This document shows positions 59,770 to 64,000 of a stretch of DNA of 64,000 nt, piece after piece (within the stretch, counting starts at the first letter, position 1; each line of letters begins with the position of its first letter). Under the pieces are notes generated by a model. That model was not told the origin of the DNA and searched no databases. It saw nothing but the letters and a program-made list of their open reading frames with translations. The translations under genes and the position numbers were made by a program. Source of the stretch: Sphagnum compactum (Eukaryota > Bryophyta > Sphagnopsida > Sphagnales); assembly GCA_965153455.1 (NCBI GenBank), contig OZ234504.1, positions 4,464,001 through 4,528,000 on the forward strand. The letters are read 5' to 3'.

Positions 59770-62365
59770 ATACTAAACAAAATGAAAGAAAAAAGGTAAA
59801 AAAATTTCCAAGAAGTCATTTGTTAAGGCATTATGCCAAGGCCAAACCCTAACTTCGTTATGGGCCTATGTGTCACGATCATTAAGATACTAGATTCAAC
59901 AAAACCTAAACATTTTAATACCAAAATATTAAATTGGGACCTATTTGCGCAATTACAGATAGGTCCCAAGTTTTAAAAGGTTGTTTATTTCAATACAGTA
60001 ATTTTAAACCTATAAAGCTAACCACATAAGACTAGACATATCAAATGGAAAAAAAAAAAAAATTGTTACAAACAAATAAATCCTATTTCAAAAGATAACT
60101 AAACTTTAATTTTGACATAACCTTTGACATCATCATCCTTACTCTATTGGGTTTGACACAACCTATACATTTTTAAAAGAACTATTGTGCAAGAAATAGG
60201 GGCCCAAAAACTTTTAAAATTTTATTCTTTGGACTACCCAACTAACGTAACACCCAACTTTAATAACAAAAAAACACCTTAGACTTATCTTTTGTTTTTT
60301 GTTTTCTTGAAATTTAAAACATCTTAGAAAACATATTATTGGTGAATGACTAGCCATTAAGTATTGACACATTCACACTTACAACGTATTTATATTTTTT
60401 TATATTTTTAAATATTTTTTCTTCTTCCTTTGCTATTTTTCTAGGATTGTGACAAGAACAAAAAAAAACCAAGATTGTGGCGAATTTTTTTCCTTTGTAG
60501 TAGAAATTCTCTATTGTGCTTAATTTGAATATAATGACTAGATTCTTGGAGATTAAAATTTTTCTAAACTTGACAAAAGTATTAAAAACAGAACCTACCC
60601 ACAAAACAAAACCCAAAGAAAAGAAAAGTAAAAAAAACACAAAGCCTATCTTCCCTTAACCTCTTTACCTTTGTTGTCTTGTTGTCTATTGATGTTGGTG
60701 TTGTTGTCATCACTATTGTTCTCCTTTGTTCCAAAAAGTGGTTGCTTTCATATGTCCCATTGTGCTAAGAGAACCTAAAATGTTTAAAGGACCTAAACCC
60801 TCACTACCACTAGTTCCTTTTCTCCCTTCTAATTTTTTTTCTAGGGAAAGGGGTGGATGTGGGTTTCAACGTGATTGAGTTTGTTAGGTGTTTTGCCTAC
60901 AAACCCAAACGAACCAAGAAAAAACCCTAGATGAAAACCCTGCTCCTTATAGGACAATTCAAGCTAACACATATTATTTGGTTTTAAAATGTGTTTTCAT
61001 CATCCCAAACCTTTGAAAACCACAAGCATTCAAAGTAATCATATTAAAGAAGGCTACAAAACTCATACTTGTCATGCTCCAATAACCACATGGCAAAAAA
61101 GATGCTCTTATTTATAGCTAGGTAGGCCATCCTCTTCTCTCTTTAAAACTAAGATTTGTACAAGAAGGTGCTCAGCAAGCAAGGTATTAACGAGATGAAA
61201 TACAACAAAGAATAAACAAGAAAAAAGGAACAAGCATCAAAAGACTGCAATTTTATCTAGCTCATCCAACTTGTTCTTTAAGCAACAATACCACAATAGA
61301 CTCTTAATGTTTCTCTCCATTTGCTTGGATTTATAAATTACAATAATAGTGAAATTATGAGCAAAAGATATGAGATAAAATCCTTGCTTTTTGTCACACT
61401 TTAATTACAAAGAATGGGAAAGACTTTTCCCCCACACTTCCACTCTCTCCCTCTCCCCTCTAATTAAAAAACAAATAGACATGCTCTCTTGCATCGCATC
61501 ACTAGAATTTACATTTTCAATTTTTAACTTTCTGACTCTATCCATGGGGAAAAGATAAAAGATTATGTATTTTATCTTGAAAAGGAACATATGAAATTTG
61601 TAATTGAGGGGTTTCTAAATTTTTAAAAAAAAATTGGTGGACCAATCAAAGCAATTCCTTGTGAAAAAAAATTCAACTTTGACATGTATCCCCAACTAAT
61701 CAATATCATAATACCTTGGCCAATTCAGCACATGAATGTCGAATAATCCTGGTTCAACTCTTAGGTTTTTTAATTCTACAAATTTTGATGATAAAGAATA
61801 AACTTATTATAAGGTACATTCATTTCAATCAGTTTGAACTATTTCAATGGTTGGGTGGACATCTATTTAATATTTCCCCTCAAGACGACCAAAGCCCCAA
61901 AAAATCAAATTTACAACAAAAATATTATTTGATCATATTGACGTTTCTATTTGCCCTTTTCACATCACCTTTCCACATCAAATGAAAAAAAAAAAAATTT
62001 AAAAAAAAAGTTGCATGGAGAATTTCCCATTGGCCATCTTATTTGCCCTTTCAAAATCATCAACTTTCTTTGAGTGTCATTTTGGCTACAAAACCTAGAA
62101 TGGAAACACTTAAAGTAAAGAGTGTGAGCAAAAGGGCAGAAGCCAGGCTAAGTGACAACCATAAATAGACAAAAAAAAGCATGTAAGCTAAGAGAGCTTA
62201 GATAAGGAAACCCATTGCAGAGAGGACTCATTTTGAGTTGCCTTTTTGGTTAGATGTGTTAATAGATGAAATGGAAAAAAGAAGGGGGAAAAGTCTGAAC
62301 AAAACTGGACTAGCAACAACAACGGGTATGTCACACTTGTGGCCTTGCCATTTACATGAAAAAAA
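59770..62365. other. AT-rich intergenic, no gene seen
   Basis: No supported exon, RNA or array. Many A and T runs are present, and the open frames are short and compositional. Confidence 0.55.
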
Positions 62366-62369
62366 AGTA

Positions 62370-62665
62370 TCTTAAGAAGGCAAAAGACGAAGAATTATGA
62401 AAACCCAAATATAATTTCACCATGCCAAAAATATAATCTTTTAAAAAAAAAATCCTCTCAAAGAAACCAAAAATCCTTCAAGATATCATAACTCTAGAAT
62501 TAATCTCGAGTTTCAACACAAGCCAAAATTATCATGTTTCAAAAATGCCTCATATAAAAATAAATAGACCTATTATTATTATTATTATTATTATTACCTA
62601 GGGGCCTATAAAAATCCCTGAAGCTACTATACTCTAGAATGAATCTAAACACAATTTCCTTGTCC
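62370..62665 (-). repeat. Dispersed repeat, arm 2 (inverted copy of 52.1-52.3 kb)
   Basis: Reverse complement of the repeat at 52,065-52,340. It differs by a longer (ATT)n tract (62,571-62,596) and scattered substitutions. The two arms lie about 10 kb apart and face opposite ways, enclosing the second retrotransposon copy and several arrays. Confidence 0.8.
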
Positions 62666-62669
62666 TAGT

Positions 62670-62710
62670 AGGCAAGGCAAGGCAAGGCATGGCAAGGCAA
62701 GGCAAGGCCA
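62670..62710. repeat. (GGCAA)n pentanucleotide repeat
   Basis: About eight GGCAA units, with one GGCAT variant. A triple 'ggagctggaa' repeat lies just downstream at 62,789-62,820. Confidence 0.85.
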
Positions 62711-63149
62711 ACAAACAAACCAAGCATTGTAGACAAAAACAAAAGCATTGAAAATTACCCAAATTGGAACCTTTCTGGTGAGAAGGATGAGGAGCTGGAA
62801 GGAGCTGGAAGGAGCTGGAAAAACAAAGGGAAAAGGGACAGACTCTCTTTGTTTGTTTGTTTGCAGGTAGATTTGTTGTTTTCCCCCTCTTTGCAATAAA
62901 GTTAGGAGGGTGTGGTCCACCACTTGCCTCCTCCTCCACTTTTTTTACCCAAAAACATTTGGAGGACAAGCCATAAGAGATCTGACAAAATATGTGCCCA
63001 TACTACCCCCAATCTTCTTTCCATTAGCCTAAGTCAAAAATTGTGATTTAGAAGTTTTTTTAATACAAAAATTCATGCATCTAATGAGAAGGCTCAACAT
63101 GCATTATTCATTAGGGCCCACTTTTTTACTTTTTTTTTTTTTTTTTTTT

Positions 63150-63850
63150 GGGTTTTTGCCATTGAGTTCCCAAAGAGTTCCCATCAATGTGTTGTCCAAG
63201 ATGTTCCCAATAGCAACATCACACTTTTTTTCTTTTTTCTTGCTCCAATGTGTTGTTGCCATTGAGTTCCCAAAGAGTTCCCATCAATGTGTTCTCCAAG
63301 ATGTTCCCAATAGCAACATCACACTTTTTTTCTTTTTTTTTTCCTTTTTTCTTGCTCCAATGTGTTGCCATTGAGTTCCCAAAGAGTTCCCATCAATGTG
63401 TTCTCCAAGATGTTCCCAATAGCAACATCACACTTTTTCTCTTTTTTTTTCTTTTTTCTTGCTCCAATGTGTTGTTGCCATTGATTTCCCATCAATGTGT
63501 TCTCCAAGATGTTCCCAATAGCAACATCACACTTTTTTTCTTTTTTTTTTCCTTTTTTCTTGCTCCAATGTGTTGCCATTGAGTTCCCAAAGAGTTCCCA
63601 TCAATGTGTTCTCCAAGATGTTCCCAATAGCAACATCACACTTTTTTTCTTTTCTTTTTCCTTTTTTCTTGCTCCAATGTGTTGCCATTGAGTTCCCAAA
63701 GAGTTCCCATCAATGTGTTGTCCAAGATGTTCCCAATAGCAACATCACACTTTTTTTCTTTTTTGCTTTTTTTTCTTGCTCCAATGTGTTGCCATTGGGT
63801 TCCCAATGGGTTTCCATCAGGTGTTCTCCAAGATGTTCCCAATAGCAACA
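63150..63850. repeat. ~100-110-bp tandem repeat, seven copies
   Basis: Units contain 'gctccaatgtgttgccattg', 'agttcccaaagagttcccat' and 'ttcccaatagcaacatcaca' followed by a variable T-rich spacer. The last block recurs near 63,206, 63,306, 63,415, 63,514, 63,625, 63,732 and 63,838. Length variation comes mainly from the T tract. Open frames on both strands are repeat artefacts. Confidence 0.95.
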
Positions 63851-64000
63851 CACTTTTATCTGGTATGCTATGGCCAAAGTTGAACTTTCATATATATATA
63901 TATAAACCATAAGGGCGGGGAGGGGCGGCCGGGGGTGGTCAAGGGCAATAGGGGCATTTGTGTGCTTCAATTGGAGAGTGCCCAATGTTTTAAAAAATTT

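Noticed and set aside
63075-63985. Many overlapping open frames of 64-110 codons
   Set aside because: Artefacts of the ~105-bp tandem repeat, open on both strands with poly-T-derived phenylalanine runs.

Overview
The window is nuclear DNA from a plant. It holds spliced genes with GT-AG introns, plant-specific families (a GAUT1-type galacturonosyltransferase and a CYP710A-type sterol C-22 desaturase), plant-style telo-boxes, and long AT-rich intergenic stretches full of tandem repeats and decayed transposable elements. Compact introns and about one gene per 10 kb fit a seed-free land plant (moss- or liverwort-like), but I cannot name the species from the sequence.

Layout. 1-11.7 kb: AT-rich, no convincing gene; one degenerate tandem array and a possible SINE remnant. 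12.9-17.5 kb (+): a complete GAUT1-like gene, ten coding exons, 656 aa. 19.2-22.5 kb (-): a decayed non-LTR retrotransposon with zinc-finger, reverse transcriptase and C-terminal segments. 23.4-24.1 kb: a foldback element with ~100-bp inverted arms. 24.54-24.61 kb (-): tRNA-Arg(ACG). 25.5-29.1 kb (-): a complete ALKBH1-type AlkB dioxygenase, eight exons, 399 aa. 29.9 and 39.3 kb: two copies of one MITE. 32.4-33.6 kb: degenerate tandem repeats. 33.7-35.3 kb (-): an exon-intron copy of the C-terminal part of alanyl-tRNA synthetase with no catalytic domain. 36.3-36.8 kb: a 4 x 117-bp tandem repeat. 38.1-39.1 kb (+): an intronless prolyl 4-hydroxylase with a C-terminal ShKT domain. 40.8-44.5 kb (+): a PrmA-type (ribosomal protein L11) methyltransferase, ten exons, 422 aa, with telo-boxes upstream. 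46.4-48.9 kb (-): CYP710A, three exons, 526 aa, convergent with the methyltransferase. 49-64 kb: AT-rich repeat territory with a near-perfect hairpin, a 7 x 54-bp tandem array, a repeat present in inverted orientation at 52 and 62 kb, a second copy of the same retrotransposon family (56.2-59.4 kb), and further tandem arrays.

The genes are ordinary housekeeping or cell-wall and sterol genes with no operon-like linkage. GAUT acts in Golgi pectin synthesis, prolyl 4-hydroxylase in secretory-pathway glycoprotein maturation, and CYP710A in ER sterol side-chain desaturation. ALKBH1 acts in nucleic-acid demethylation and PrmA in ribosomal-protein methylation. I reconstructed exon boundaries by hand from GT-AG sites, phase continuity and family resemblance remembered from known proteins; no alignment was run. 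I found no clearly new biological system. The most unusual items are the isolated AlaRS C-terminal exon set, the MITE and foldback elements, and the 54-bp array that repeats a 5' splice-site consensus.
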